The notes: generated from the letters alone by a model not told the origin. Positions 9,426 to 17,746 are shown, numbered from the stretch's first letter. The stretch is DNA of 42,657 nt from Acidimicrobiia bacterium (GCA_013003395.1 JABDJC010000117.1:1-42657), one strand, 5' to 3'. Made by a program: numbers and translations.

Positions 9426-10507
9426 GGGTCGGGGTCGTACGAGAAACGAAGACCGACGAGAACCGGGTTGCGCTGACGCCATCGGGAGTGCACGCGCTCG
9501 TCGAAGACGGGCATGAGGTCTTGGTCGAGATAGGCGCCGGCACCGGCTCGCACATCACCGAGGACGAATATGCCGCAGCCGGGGCGACGATTCGCGACAG
9601 CGCCGCCGAGGTCTGGGGCGAGTCCGACCTGATCGTCAAGGTGAAGGAACCGCAAGAGTCGGAGTTCGAGTACCTCCGTGATCGCCTCGTGCTCTTCACC
9701 TATCTCCATCTGGCGGCGTATCCCAAGGTTGCCGAGGCCTTGGCCGCCTCAGGCACCACGGCGCTGGCGTACGAAACGGTGCAGATGCCGGATCGGTCCT
9801 TGCCGCTTCTCGCCCCTATGAGCGAGGTCGCAGGACGGATGTCTGTTCAGGTCGGCGCCCGTTTCCTCGAGAAATATCAGGGTGGGCGCGGCATCCTCTT
9901 GGGAGGTGTGCCGGGTGTCGAACCTGCGACGGTTCTCGTGATCGGCGCTGGTATGGCCGGGTCGAATGCCGTGCAGATGGCCGCAGGCCTCGGCGCAGAC
10001 GTCCACGTGTTCGACCTGAATCCCAAGCCGTTGCGTCACCTCGACCAGATCTACCGCGGTCAGGTCAAGACCAAGGTCGCCAACCACCTCGACATCAGAG
10101 AGGCAGCAGAGCACGCCGATCTGGTCATCGGAGCGGTCTTGCTGCCGGGGGCGAAGGCTCCGCGAGTGCTGACTCGTGCCGATATCGCCGGGATGCGTCC
10201 CGGGTCTGTGGTCGTCGACATCTCGATCGATCAGGGCGGCTGTTTCGAGACCTCGAGAGAAACCAAGCATTCGGATCCGACCTACGTGGTTGACGGAGTT
10301 GTCCACTACGCAGTTGGAAACATCCCAGGGGCTGTGCCTCGCACGTCGACGTTTGCGCTCACAAACTCGACGATGCCCTACGTTCGCCTGCTGGCCAACA
10401 ACGGCGTCACCAAGGCGATGGAGATCCGGACAGAACTGGGAGGCGGACTCAACACCCGTGGGGGCGAGATCGTGCATCCAGCCGTCATCGAGGCGTTGAG
10501 CGCCTGA
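9422..10507 (+). CDS. ald: Alanine dehydrogenase
   Basis: NAD-dependent L-alanine dehydrogenase, 361 residues, close to the family norm. The expected catalytic residues are K75 (IVKVKEP) and H96 (FTYLHLAAY). The NAD-binding Rossmann motif is [22 protein letters not shown], at about 176-197. Conserved late segments [14 protein letters not shown] and [14 protein letters not shown] are present. Its ATG overlaps the tpa stop. In the pathway it oxidises the alanine made by Tpa back to pyruvate and releases ammonium, so taurine nitrogen leaves as ammonium. This tpa-ald pairing is known from other taurine degraders. Confidence 0.95.
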   Translation: MRVGVVRETKTDENRVALTPSGVHALVEDGHEVLVEIGAGTGSHITEDEYAAAGATIRDSAAEVWGESDLIVKVKEPQESEFEYLRDRLVLFTYLHLAAYPKVAEALAASGTTALAYETVQMPDRSLPLLAPMSEVAGRMSVQVGARFLEKYQGGRGILLGGVPGVEPATVLVIGAGMAGSNAVQMAAGLGADVHVFDLNPKPLRHLDQIYRGQVKTKVANHLDIREAAEHADLVIGAVLLPGAKAPRVLTRADIAGMRPGSVVVDISIDQGGCFETSRETKHSDPTYVVDGVVHYAVGNIPGAVPRTSTFALTNSTMPYVRLLANNGVTKAMEIRTELGGGLNTRGGEIVHPAVIEALSA

Positions 10508-10514
10508 ATTCAGA

Positions 10515-10563
10515 GTCGAACGTGCTTAATCGCACCCATGCGGTTCGTTCAAGCACGCTCGAC
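10515..10563. terminator. Bidirectional hairpin between convergent ald and tauC
   Basis: GTCGAACGTGCTT (10515-10527) pairs with AAGCACGCTCGAC (10551-10563) with one mismatch. An inner CGCA/TGCG pair gives a long stem-loop. It lies in the 62-bp gap between the two convergent operons and can serve both strands. No strong T run is seen. Confidence 0.65.
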
Positions 10564-10569
10564 GGTCGG

Positions 10570-11460
10570 TCAGCCCTTGCCGCGCCAGGGGATGAGCTTG
10601 GCTTCGAGAAAGCGCACGCCGATGTCCATCAACACGCCGAGCAGGGCGATGATGATCACGCCGACGATGATGACGTCGATCCGGAAGAAGTTCCTCGCCT
10701 GAAAGATCATGCTGCCGAGGCCCGTAGAGGTACCGAGCAACTCGGCGGCAACAAGCGTTCCCCAGCTGACGCCGACCGCGACCCGGAAGCCCGTGAAGAT
10801 CTCTGGCAACGCATTTGGCAGGATCACTCGCCAGAGGATCTGCGGTTTCGATGCCCCAAGTGAATAGGCGGCGCGGATTTTCGAGAGGTTGACGGTTCTC
10901 ACACCGGCTCTGGCCGCAATGATCATTATCCAGATGGAGGCGAATATCAGCAGGTTCCTGGCGCTCTTGTCGCCCAGCCCGAACCACAGGATGAAGAGCG
11001 GCAGCAGTGCCAGTGGGGGAATCGGGCGAAACAGCTCGACCGGTGCGTCGAAGAACCCGCGCAGCTTGCTGGACAGGCCCATCGCCAGCCCGATCGGGAC
11101 GCCCAGAACGGTGCCCCACAACATCCCCTGACCCACTCGAGACAGGCTTGCGCTCGTGTGTTCCCACAGGGTGATGTTGCGATAGCCCTCGCTCGCCAGG
11201 AGCAAGAAGGCGTCCCACGTGTCCTTCTGCGAGGCGAACGTGCGGTCGTTGAGTATTCCGTCGTCGCCGCCGATCTTGACGACGTACCAAATCGCCATCA
11301 GCAGGACGAACGACAGGAAGCTCCACAACGGGAGGCTGCGAACGGCGGCAGCATCCCCGAAGGTGACCGTCTTGCGAGCATTGGTGCTGTCGGCGCCGGT
11401 GAACGCTCGTTTGAGCCACGCGGTGCTCGGCGAACTGGCGTCTGGGTCGAAGTCAGGCAT
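10570..11460 (-). CDS. tauC: Taurine ABC transporter permease
   Basis: A 296-residue inner-membrane permease of the nitrate/sulfonate/taurine importer class. Five to six helices lie between about residue 40 and the C-terminus. The coupling loop reads IRAAYSLGASKPQILWRVILPNA, near 190-212. GKGMLWGTVLGVPIGLAMG-like features (here QGMLWGTVLGVPIGLAMG) mark the transport domain start. It begins 2 nt after the tauB stop. Compared with sequence-only calls such as SsuC, taurine is assigned from the surrounding catabolic genes. Confidence 0.88.
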   Translation of the reverse strand: MPDFDPDASSPSTAWLKRAFTGADSTNARKTVTFGDAAAVRSLPLWSFLSFVLLMAIWYVVKIGGDDGILNDRTFASQKDTWDAFLLLASEGYRNITLWEHTSASLSRVGQGMLWGTVLGVPIGLAMGLSSKLRGFFDAPVELFRPIPPLALLPLFILWFGLGDKSARNLLIFASIWIMIIAARAGVRTVNLSKIRAAYSLGASKPQILWRVILPNALPEIFTGFRVAVGVSWGTLVAAELLGTSTGLGSMIFQARNFFRIDVIIVGVIIIALLGVLMDIGVRFLEAKLIPWRGKG

Positions 11461-11462
11461 TC

Positions 11463-12263
11463 TCAGGCTCCCTCGTGTCCCATGATCTGTTCCTCCATCT
11501 CCCAGATGAGCGAGAGGACCTCTTCGCGTTTCTCGATGAACTCGGCAGACGCCTTCAGTTCTCTGGGTTCCATGCCAAGCGCGGCTTCGGCGAACGGGAG
11601 GTCATAGGAACGGTCGATCCGCCCTGGACGGGGGGCCATGACGAAGAGACGATCTCCGAGATACAGCGCTTCCTCGACGCTGTGGGTGACGAGCACGACC
11701 GTCTTGCCGGTCTCGCGCCACAGCTTGAGGATGAGGCCCTGCATCTTCTCGCGGGTGAGCGCATCGAGCGCTCCGAGAGGCTCATCCATCAATATGACGT
11801 CTGGGTCGTTGGCCAGACACCTGGCGAGCGCAACCCTCTGTTGCATGCCGCCGGACAATTCGTAGATGTGTTTGTCGCCGAATCCGCTCAGGCCCACGGT
11901 GTTCAACAAGTCGTCGACGATTGGTTTGATGGCTTCCTTGTTGACGCCGTTCATCTTCGGTCCGAATGCGACGTTGTGTTCGACGTTGAGCCACTCGAAC
12001 AGCGCGCCCTGTTGAAAGACCATGCCGCGGTCCTGTCCAGGACCTTCGATCCGTTCGCCGCCCAGCGTGACCTCGCCCGAGGTAGGGGCCAGGAATCCGG
12101 CCAAGATGTTCAGCAACGTGGTCTTGCCGCATCCGCTGGGACCGAGCAAGGTGAGGAGCCGTCCACCTCTGAGATCGAAATTCACATCCTCCAGAGCGTG
12201 AACCGGCTCGCCCTTCGGGACGTCGTAGATCATCCCCACGTTCTTGGCGCTGAGATCCTTCAC
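11463..12263 (-). CDS. tauB: Taurine ABC transporter ATP-binding protein
   Basis: The ATPase of the taurine importer, 266 residues. Walker A is LLGPSGCGKTTLLN near 38-51, the Q-loop is in VFQQGALFEWLN, the signature LSGGMQQRVALARCLA is near 140, Walker B is VILMDEPLGALD, and the switch His is in LVTHSVEEAL. All fit the nitrate/sulfonate/taurine ATPase family. The GTG start has AGGAG 9 nt upstream. A hairpin lies between this gene and tauA, so ATPase and permease are probably made at lower levels than the binding protein. Confidence 0.9.
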   Translation of the reverse strand: MKDLSAKNVGMIYDVPKGEPVHALEDVNFDLRGGRLLTLLGPSGCGKTTLLNILAGFLAPTSGEVTLGGERIEGPGQDRGMVFQQGALFEWLNVEHNVAFGPKMNGVNKEAIKPIVDDLLNTVGLSGFGDKHIYELSGGMQQRVALARCLANDPDVILMDEPLGALDALTREKMQGLILKLWRETGKTVVLVTHSVEEALYLGDRLFVMAPRPGRIDRSYDLPFAEAALGMEPRELKASAEFIEKREEVLSLIWEMEEQIMGHEGA

Positions 12264-12282
12264 CGTATCGCTCTCCTAATCA

Positions 12283-12314
12283 AAGATGCCGGGGACCAAG
12301 GCCCCCGGCATCTT
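12283..12314 (-). terminator. Hairpin between tauA and tauB
   Basis: Read on the minus strand, AAGATGCCGGGG and CCCCGGCATCTT form a 12-bp perfect stem with an 8-nt loop, followed by TGATTAG with few further T residues. It sits 28 bases after tauA ends. It probably acts as a partial terminator or mRNA 3' stabiliser within the tauABC transcript. Confidence 0.7.
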
Positions 12315-12341
12315 CTCACTCGTGTGGCGTGATGGCCGGGT

Positions 12342-13352
12342 TTAGTTGGCGGCCTCGAGATAGCTGGTGTCCACGAACTGACTGAAGTCGTCGACCACCG
12401 AATCGATCTCTCCGAGACGCAAGAAGGTCTCGAGCTGCTCTTTCATGTTGTCTGCCACGCCGCCGCCCAACCACGTGTCGGACAACTGCTCTTCGATGCT
12501 TGGGAATTCGAACCAGACGTCTCCGCCGAGGAAGTCGCCTACGTCTTCCATACCTGCCGCCTGAGCGATGGTCGGATTGCTGGCTGCGGGATCTGCCGCC
12601 CATTCCTGATTGAACTCATCGGTGACCTTCAGGAAGTCGGTGACGACCTGCGGGTACTGCTCGCCGAACGCAGCAGGAATGGCCACGATGTCGTACGTGA
12701 AGATGCCGATGTCTGACTCGTGCTCCGCACCGGTCATGATGAGCTCGCCGCCTTCGTTGAGCATCTCCACGATCGAGCCGCCGAACGCACAGCCGACGTC
12801 GATGGTGCCTGCCTGGAAAGCAGCTGCCGTAGCGGCTCCACCTTCAGCAGGAACGATGTCGAGCGAATCGAGGTCGACGCCGAGGAACTCCATCATCGAG
12901 AGCATCTTGAAATGGGTGACGTTGCCGATTGGCGTCATGACCGTCTTACCTGCGAGTACTTCAGCCGCGTTGTCGCGCGTGATGCCGAGGCTGCCCTGAG
13001 CGACGCAGTTGTCGGCTTCCGCGTAGGAAACGGCGATGCCGACCAATCGGAGGTCGGCGCCACTGTTGACGAAGTTGGCGAAAGGCGTGAGTCCTTGCGA
13101 GTAGGCGATGTCAACGGAGCCGGCTTCCATGGCCTCGGCCATCTCGCCGCCGCTGTTCATCGGTATCCAGTTGACAGGTACGCCGATCTGGTCGCCGAGG
13201 CTTCCGTCAGCTTGTCCAAGCTGGTTCGGTGTTGGCCATGCGGCGAAATACGCAACGTTCAATTCCTCGGGGAGGTCTCCACCTGCATCATCACTGCCGC
13301 AGGCTGCTGCTACCAGCCCAAGCGCCAGGACGAGAGCTACAACTCGTCTCAT
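12342..13352 (-). CDS. tauA: Taurine ABC transporter substrate-binding lipoprotein
   Basis: A 336-residue periplasm-side binding protein. The N-terminus MRRVVALVLALGLVAAACGS is a lipoprotein signal peptide with lipobox VAAAC, so the mature protein would be lipid-anchored at Cys18. The remainder is an NMT1/ThiY-like periplasmic-binding fold of the SsuA/TauA class (LNVAYFAAWPTPNQ, GSVDIAYSQGLTPFANFV, GTIDVGCAFGGSIVEML). An AGGAG ribosome site is 9 nt before the ATG. Two predicted TauR boxes lie 128-159 bp upstream. Substrate assignment to taurine rests on gene context. Confidence 0.88.
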   Translation of the reverse strand: MRRVVALVLALGLVAAACGSDDAGGDLPEELNVAYFAAWPTPNQLGQADGSLGDQIGVPVNWIPMNSGGEMAEAMEAGSVDIAYSQGLTPFANFVNSGADLRLVGIAVSYAEADNCVAQGSLGITRDNAAEVLAGKTVMTPIGNVTHFKMLSMMEFLGVDLDSLDIVPAEGGAATAAAFQAGTIDVGCAFGGSIVEMLNEGGELIMTGAEHESDIGIFTYDIVAIPAAFGEQYPQVVTDFLKVTDEFNQEWAADPAASNPTIAQAAGMEDVGDFLGGDVWFEFPSIEEQLSDTWLGGGVADNMKEQLETFLRLGEIDSVVDDFSQFVDTSYLEAAN

Positions 13353-13479
13353 CAGTTCGGTCTCCTTTTTGAAAGGGGCCGCTGGCCGGATGCCATCGCC
13401 CTCACGTGTTCATGGTTGATTGTCGATCCGGAGATCGACGCCTGGACCTTACCTTCCGCGGGCCAGGTCGTTGAGGAGT

Positions 13480-13511
13480 GGTACCAGCTCCAGGACGAAA
13501 AGCGGTACCAG
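13480..13511 (-). promoter_or_regulatory. Predicted TauR operator upstream of tauA
   Basis: Two copies of CTGGTACC (minus strand: 13511-13504 and 13487-13480) are 24 bp apart, directly after the tauR stop codon. The motif matches the boxes before tpa and tauR/pta, but the spacing is 24 instead of 29 bp and the GGGTCCAA element is absent. The -35 and -10 are not obvious here. The remaining bases of the 159-bp gap (13353-13479) hold the tauA leader with its AGGAG. Confidence 0.55.
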
Positions 13512-14957
13512 CTAGGCGAGTTCGCGTATCGAAAGAGCGATGCGACGCACACCCTCGGCGATGTCGTCGGTATGGATCGAAGAAAATCCAATCCGAAAGA
13601 AATGCGATGGGGCCGGTCGGCTCAGAAACGACGCGGATCCGGGTTCGATGATCACGTCGTGTCGGAGTGCAGTGGTCGCCAACGCTCCAGAATCGAGCTC
13701 TCGATGCCCCTCGATCCACAGACTCAATCCACCCGTCGTCTCGGGCGAAGTCCCGAGTTCGGCGGACACGGCTTCCGAGAGATGCTCCCACTTCGCTTTG
13801 AGCAGTTTCCGGCTGCGCCGAATCGCTCGGTGGTAGTCGCCTTCGTCGATGAGGAGTCCGACCGCACGCTGGATGATCCCGGGAGGGTGGCGGATGGCGT
13901 AGCGACGACGATCTCTCAGGTCCGCGATCAACTCGGCGTCTGCGACCAGGTAGCCGAGCCGCAGTCCGGGCGCCAGGAACTTCGAGAAGCTGCCCACATA
14001 GATGACGCGACCTTCGTTGTCCATGGCTTTCAGTGCGGGGGTCGGCGCGCCGACGTATCGAAATTCGGAGTCGTAGTCGTCCTCGACGATCAGCGTGTCG
14101 TGCTTCGCCGCCTGGGCGAGCAGCGTGTGGCGACGTCCAACGCTCATGGTCACGTTGGTCGGGTACTGGTGGCTCGGGGTCACGAACGCCAGGTCGACGC
14201 CGCGCAACGTCGTCTCGTCGAGGACGATGCCGGTGGCGTCGACGCGAACGGGTCGGAGCGTGGCACCACGCCGGCTGAAGATCTGGCGAGCGTCCGGGTA
14301 GCCCGGTTCTTCGATCGCCACCGTCGAGGTGTCTGAGGTGAGGGCGGACGCGACCAGGTGGATGCCGTGTTGCGAGCCAAGGGTGATCAAGACTTCGTCC
14401 GCCCTGGCGCTGATTCCTCGAGCCGGCAGGATTCGCCGAGTGACCATCTCGACGAGAAGCTCGTCGTCGTGGTCGATGCCGTCACGCAGGGAGGCGCCGC
14501 GATGCGGCGCGCTCGTTGCCTGGCGCAACGCCCGGTTCCAGGACCTGTCAGGGAAATTGAGCTCGTCCGGTTGGCCGACGATGAACCGATACCGGTAGTT
14601 GTACCAGTCGGCCGGTTTCCACACCTCACCGACGTCGTGCGCGGCTCGATCGATCCGAGTCGCCCAGTCGACGCCACCAGCATGGGTTTGAGGCTGCGGA
14701 CTCACGATGTGGGCGCGCAGGTCAGGGCTCACCCGGTATCCCCGACGCGGCAGTGCTTCGAGGAATCCCTCGGCCAGAAGCTCCTGATAGGCCGTGTTCA
14801 CGGTGTTGCGGCTCACACCGAGTTCGGTGGCGAGTCCGCGCGAAGAAGGGAGTAGCTCGCCACGAGAGAATTTGCCCTCGCCGATGGCTTCGGTGATGGC
14901 GTCACGCAGCTGGCGATAGAGCGGTTCGGTCGACCCATCGTCGAGTGTGATCAGCAT
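13512..14957 (-). CDS. tauR: MocR-family (GntR-HTH/aminotransferase) regulator of taurine genes
   Basis: A 481-residue PLP-dependent transcription factor. The N-terminal GntR winged helix-turn-helix spans about 10-78 (LYRQLRDAITEAI, LPSSRGLATELGVSRNTV). A linker is followed by a fold-type-I aminotransferase domain from about 120 to the end, with the PLP lysine predicted at K326 in GSFSKFLAPGLRLGY. MocR proteins sense amino compounds or PLP adducts through this domain. Its position between tauABC and pta-xsc identifies it as TauR-like. It is divergent from pta with shared predicted operator boxes, so autoregulation is likely. A TAGGAA box 6 nt before the ATG suggests a leaderless mRNA. Confidence 0.88.
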   Translation of the reverse strand: MLITLDDGSTEPLYRQLRDAITEAIGEGKFSRGELLPSSRGLATELGVSRNTVNTAYQELLAEGFLEALPRRGYRVSPDLRAHIVSPQPQTHAGGVDWATRIDRAAHDVGEVWKPADWYNYRYRFIVGQPDELNFPDRSWNRALRQATSAPHRGASLRDGIDHDDELLVEMVTRRILPARGISARADEVLITLGSQHGIHLVASALTSDTSTVAIEEPGYPDARQIFSRRGATLRPVRVDATGIVLDETTLRGVDLAFVTPSHQYPTNVTMSVGRRHTLLAQAAKHDTLIVEDDYDSEFRYVGAPTPALKAMDNEGRVIYVGSFSKFLAPGLRLGYLVADAELIADLRDRRRYAIRHPPGIIQRAVGLLIDEGDYHRAIRRSRKLLKAKWEHLSEAVSAELGTSPETTGGLSLWIEGHRELDSGALATTALRHDVIIEPGSASFLSRPAPSHFFRIGFSSIHTDDIAEGVRRIALSIRELA

Positions 14958-14963
14958 GGCTCG

Positions 14964-15033
14964 TTCCTACCGACTGGTACCATCAAAACCGCCTTGTTTG
15001 GCACTGTACCAGGGTCCAAGCGGCGGGTATATT
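14964..15033. promoter_or_regulatory. Shared tauR / pta-xsc operator-promoter region
   Basis: For pta: CTGGTACC (14974-14981), TGGCACTGTACC (14999-15010), GGGTCCAA (15012-15019) and a -10 TATATT (15028-15033). The two GTAC cores are 29 bp apart and the -10 is 14 bp after the start of GTCCAA, exactly as before tpa. For tauR on the other strand, TAGGAA (14969-14964) ends 6 nt before the ATG. The GGTACC box lies 6-12 bp behind it, where bound TauR could block its own gene. Confidence 0.7.
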
Positions 15034-15071
15034 TGCGTCGCTCGGCGCAACCCCCTTTTCCGGAGTAGTCC

Positions 15072-15122
15072 ATGTTTGATGACCTGCAGAAGCCTCAGCG
15101 GCCGTGTCGTCATGCTCGATAG
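15072..15122 (+). CDS. Possible leader mini-ORF overlapping the pta start
   Basis: An ATG at 15072 has GGAG 6 nt upstream (15062-15065) and encodes MFDDLQKPQRPCRHAR before a TAG at 15120-15122. It lies downstream of the predicted pta promoter and overlaps the chosen pta start (15112) in another frame. The pta start itself has no visible ribosome site, so translation of this mini-ORF may feed pta by re-initiation. It may equally be chance; only the ribosome site and placement support it. Confidence 0.35.
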   Translation: MFDDLQKPQRPCRHAR

Positions 15123-15996
15123 ATGGTTTCACGCTCCTGCGGCCCTGACTCCGCGAGTAGCTCTCGCGGATGGCGACGACAGCCGAGCGATTGCGGCAGC
15201 AGTCGCTCTCGCCGCCCGTGGTGTGGTCGAGCCGATCCTCGTGAGCCAGAAGCCTCGCGAGATCGATGGTGGTTCTGCCCGCATTCGCGTCGAGGACGGC
15301 GGGCGCGATCCGCTTGACCGGGCGATGGAGATGGTCGCACACGGATCAGCGGACGCGTGCGTCGCCGGAGCGAGTCGGACGACCGGCGACGTTCTGCGGA
15401 GCGCCCTGCGGATAGTCGGCGCCACCGAACAAGGTGGGCTGGTGAGCAGCAGCTTCTTCTTCATCCTGCCTGACGGCACGACCATCGGGTACGCCGACTG
15501 CGCCGTCGTTCCGGACCCGACCACCGAACAGCTGGCGACGATCGCAATCGACACAGCCGACGTATACGAACACTTGGCTGGGCAAGAACCGCGAGTGGCG
15601 ATGCTGTCGTTCTCGACTCACGGGAGCGCCAAGCACGAATCGGCGACGAAGATGCGCGAAGCAACCGAACTGATCCGTAAACGTGCCCCCCACCTCGCCG
15701 TTGACGGAGAACTGCAATTCGATGCCGCGTACGTCGCTGACGTCGCCGCCGCCAAAGCGCCTGGAAGTGCGGTAGCCGGCCGGGCCAACGTGTTCATCTT
15801 TCCCGACCTCGACGCAGGGAACATTGCGTACAAGATCACCGAGCGCCTCGGTGGTGCTCGTGCCTTCGGGCCGTTGCTGCAAGGACTCAAACGTCCGGTG
15901 CACGACTTGTCGCGGGGCTGCTCAGTTGACGACATAGTTGCGGTGGCCACCATCGCCGGATTCCAAACCACACGACCGAAGGAGAACGTCACATGA
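15112..15996 (+). CDS. pta: Phosphate acetyltransferase
   Basis: A 294-residue single-domain phosphotransacetylase (PTA/PTB fold). It should convert acetyl phosphate from Xsc plus CoA to acetyl-CoA. Landmarks are VALADGDDSRAIAAAVALA at the N-terminus, the middle segment FFFILPDGTTIGYADCAVVPDP, MLSFSTHGSAKHESATKMREA, LQFDAAYVADVAAAKAPGS, and the ending ANVFIFPDLDAGNIAYKI. I chose ATG 15112 because family members begin close to this point; ATG 15079 is possible in frame. The stop overlaps the xsc start as ATGA. It lacks the long N-terminal regulatory domains of enteric Pta. Confidence 0.9.
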   Translation: MLDRWFHAPAALTPRVALADGDDSRAIAAAVALAARGVVEPILVSQKPREIDGGSARIRVEDGGRDPLDRAMEMVAHGSADACVAGASRTTGDVLRSALRIVGATEQGGLVSSSFFFILPDGTTIGYADCAVVPDPTTEQLATIAIDTADVYEHLAGQEPRVAMLSFSTHGSAKHESATKMREATELIRKRAPHLAVDGELQFDAAYVADVAAAKAPGSAVAGRANVFIFPDLDAGNIAYKITERLGGARAFGPLLQGLKRPVHDLSRGCSVDDIVAVATIAGFQTTRPKENVT

Positions 15997-17702
15997 CCCG
16001 GATGACATCGAGCGAGGCGTTCGTCGAGACGATGGTCGCCCAAGGAGTGACCGACGTCTTCGGTATCGTCGGCTCCGCGTACATGGATGCGCTGGACATC
16101 TTCGAGCCTGCCGGGATTCGGTTCTGGTCGGTTGCGCACGAGCAGGCAGCGGCACACATGGCGGACGGCTACTCGCGAGTCTCGGGACGCCACGGCGTCT
16201 GCATCGCCCAAAACGGTCCCGGCATCACGAACTTCGTCACCGCGATCGCGGCCGCATACTGGGCGCACTCGCCGGTCGTGTGCATCACTCCGCAGACCGG
16301 CTCGATGGGCATCGGCAAGGGTGGCTTCCAGGAGACCAACCAGATGCCGATCTTCGAGGAGATCACCAAGTATCAGGTGCAGGTGAATCGTCATGAGCGC
16401 ATGGCAGAGCACATGCATCGGGCCTTCACGCTTGCCATGGCGGAACGCGGCCCGGTCCAAGTGAACATTCCTCGGGACCTCTTCTACGGCGAGGCCGACT
16501 ACGACATCCAGCCCCCGTTGACCATCGAGCGAGCTGCGGGCGGGGCGGCGAGCCTCGATGCCGCCGCAGATGCGCTTGCGGCCGCAGAGTTCCCTGTGAT
16601 CATTGCCGGCGGCGGCGTCATCATGGCGAACGGAACCCAACCGCTCATGGCGCTCGCCGAGTACCTGCAGGCTCCTGTGGTGAACTCCTACCTGCACAAT
16701 GATTCGTTCCCGGCGAGCCATGAACTCGCGGCTGGACCGCTCGGGTATCAGGGCTCGAAAGCAGCGATGCGTCTGATCTCTCAGGCTGACGTCATACTGG
16801 CGCTCGGTTCTCGTCTCGGTCCGTTCGGCACGTTGCCACAGCACGGCATCGAGTACTGGCCCGAGAACGCGAAGGTGATCCAGGTGGACATCGACCACCG
16901 CATGCTCGGTCTCGTGCAAGAGGTGGAAGTGGCGGTCCATGGTGACGCCGCTGCCGCCGCCAAAGAGATACTCGATCGGTTGCAGAGTCGTGACGTCACC
17001 GCACACTCCAACGCCGACGCTCGCAAAGCGGAGATCGCCAAGCAGAAGGCGGACTGGGCGCAGGAGTTGACCGAGTGGTCGTCGTCCACCGACATGCCCA
17101 TGGCCCCGCGGCGGGCGTTGCGCGAGCTGGAGATGGCGATGCCGGCCGATGCGATGGTCACAACCGACATCGGAAACATCTGTTCTGTCGCCAACAGCTA
17201 CCTCAACTTCGACCGCCCGAACAGTCTCTTCGCCGCAATGATGTGGGGCAACTGCGGGTATGCGTTCCCGACGGCCATGGGCGCCAAGATCGCAGCTCCC
17301 GAACGCCCCGCGATCGCATATGTTGGTGACGGTGCCTGGGGCATGTCGATGGCGGAGATCATGACGTGTGTTCGTGAGGACATTCCCGTTGTGGCCGTGG
17401 TGTTCAACAACCAACAGTGGGGCGCCGAGAAGAAGAACCAGATCGACTTCTACGAGGATCGCTACGTCGGCACCGACCTGGAGAACCCTTCTTTCGCCAA
17501 GATCTCCGAAGCCATGGGCGGCAACGGGATCAAAGTGGAGAAGCCAGATGAAGTCGGCGATGCGCTGCGCGAAGCGGTTGCCTCGAACCGGCCAACGGTG
17601 CTCGAGATCATGGTCAGCCGTGAACTCGGCGAACCGTTCCGTCGTGACGCACTCAACCTGCCGGTCCGCCTGCTGGAGAAGTACGAAAAGTACGGCGTCT
17701 GA
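15993..17702 (+). CDS. xsc: Sulfoacetaldehyde acetyltransferase
   Basis: A 569-residue thiamine-diphosphate enzyme. It should convert sulfoacetaldehyde plus phosphate to acetyl phosphate plus sulfite, the desulfonating step. The ThDP-activating glutamate is E50 in AHEQAAAHMADGYSR. The Xsc-like segment QNGPGITNFVTAIAAAYWAHSP is matched by two pieces either side of residue 80, with GGFQETNQMPIFEEI following. The ThDP/Mg motif starts near residue 445 (YVGDGAWGMSMAEIMT) and continues to VVFNNQQWGAEKKNQ. It is coupled to pta. No sulfite-handling gene follows in the window. Confidence 0.92.
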   Translation: MTRMTSSEAFVETMVAQGVTDVFGIVGSAYMDALDIFEPAGIRFWSVAHEQAAAHMADGYSRVSGRHGVCIAQNGPGITNFVTAIAAAYWAHSPVVCITPQTGSMGIGKGGFQETNQMPIFEEITKYQVQVNRHERMAEHMHRAFTLAMAERGPVQVNIPRDLFYGEADYDIQPPLTIERAAGGAASLDAAADALAAAEFPVIIAGGGVIMANGTQPLMALAEYLQAPVVNSYLHNDSFPASHELAAGPLGYQGSKAAMRLISQADVILALGSRLGPFGTLPQHGIEYWPENAKVIQVDIDHRMLGLVQEVEVAVHGDAAAAAKEILDRLQSRDVTAHSNADARKAEIAKQKADWAQELTEWSSSTDMPMAPRRALRELEMAMPADAMVTTDIGNICSVANSYLNFDRPNSLFAAMMWGNCGYAFPTAMGAKIAAPERPAIAYVGDGAWGMSMAEIMTCVREDIPVVAVVFNNQQWGAEKKNQIDFYEDRYVGTDLENPSFAKISEAMGGNGIKVEKPDEVGDALREAVASNRPTVLEIMVSRELGEPFRRDALNLPVRLLEKYEKYGV

Positions 17703-17718
17703 ATCAGTCTTCGGCGTT

Positions 17719-17746
17719 CAGTGGGTTCCCGATCTGGGCCCCACTG
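17719..17746 (+). terminator. Terminator-like hairpin after xsc
   Basis: CAGTGGG (17719-17725) pairs with CCCACTG (17740-17746), with an inner CCC/GGG pair around GATCT. There is no T run, so this would be an I-shaped or Rho-assisted terminator at best. It separates the taurine operon from the small monooxygenase-fold gene. Confidence 0.45.

Noticed and set aside
12720-14336. A 538-codon open frame on the plus strand
   Set aside because: It runs antisense through tauA, the operator gap and tauR, and its translation shows no domain.
15618-17414. A 598-codon open frame on the minus strand
   Set aside because: It is antisense to pta and xsc, which have full family motifs. Long antisense frames are expected in high-GC coding DNA.
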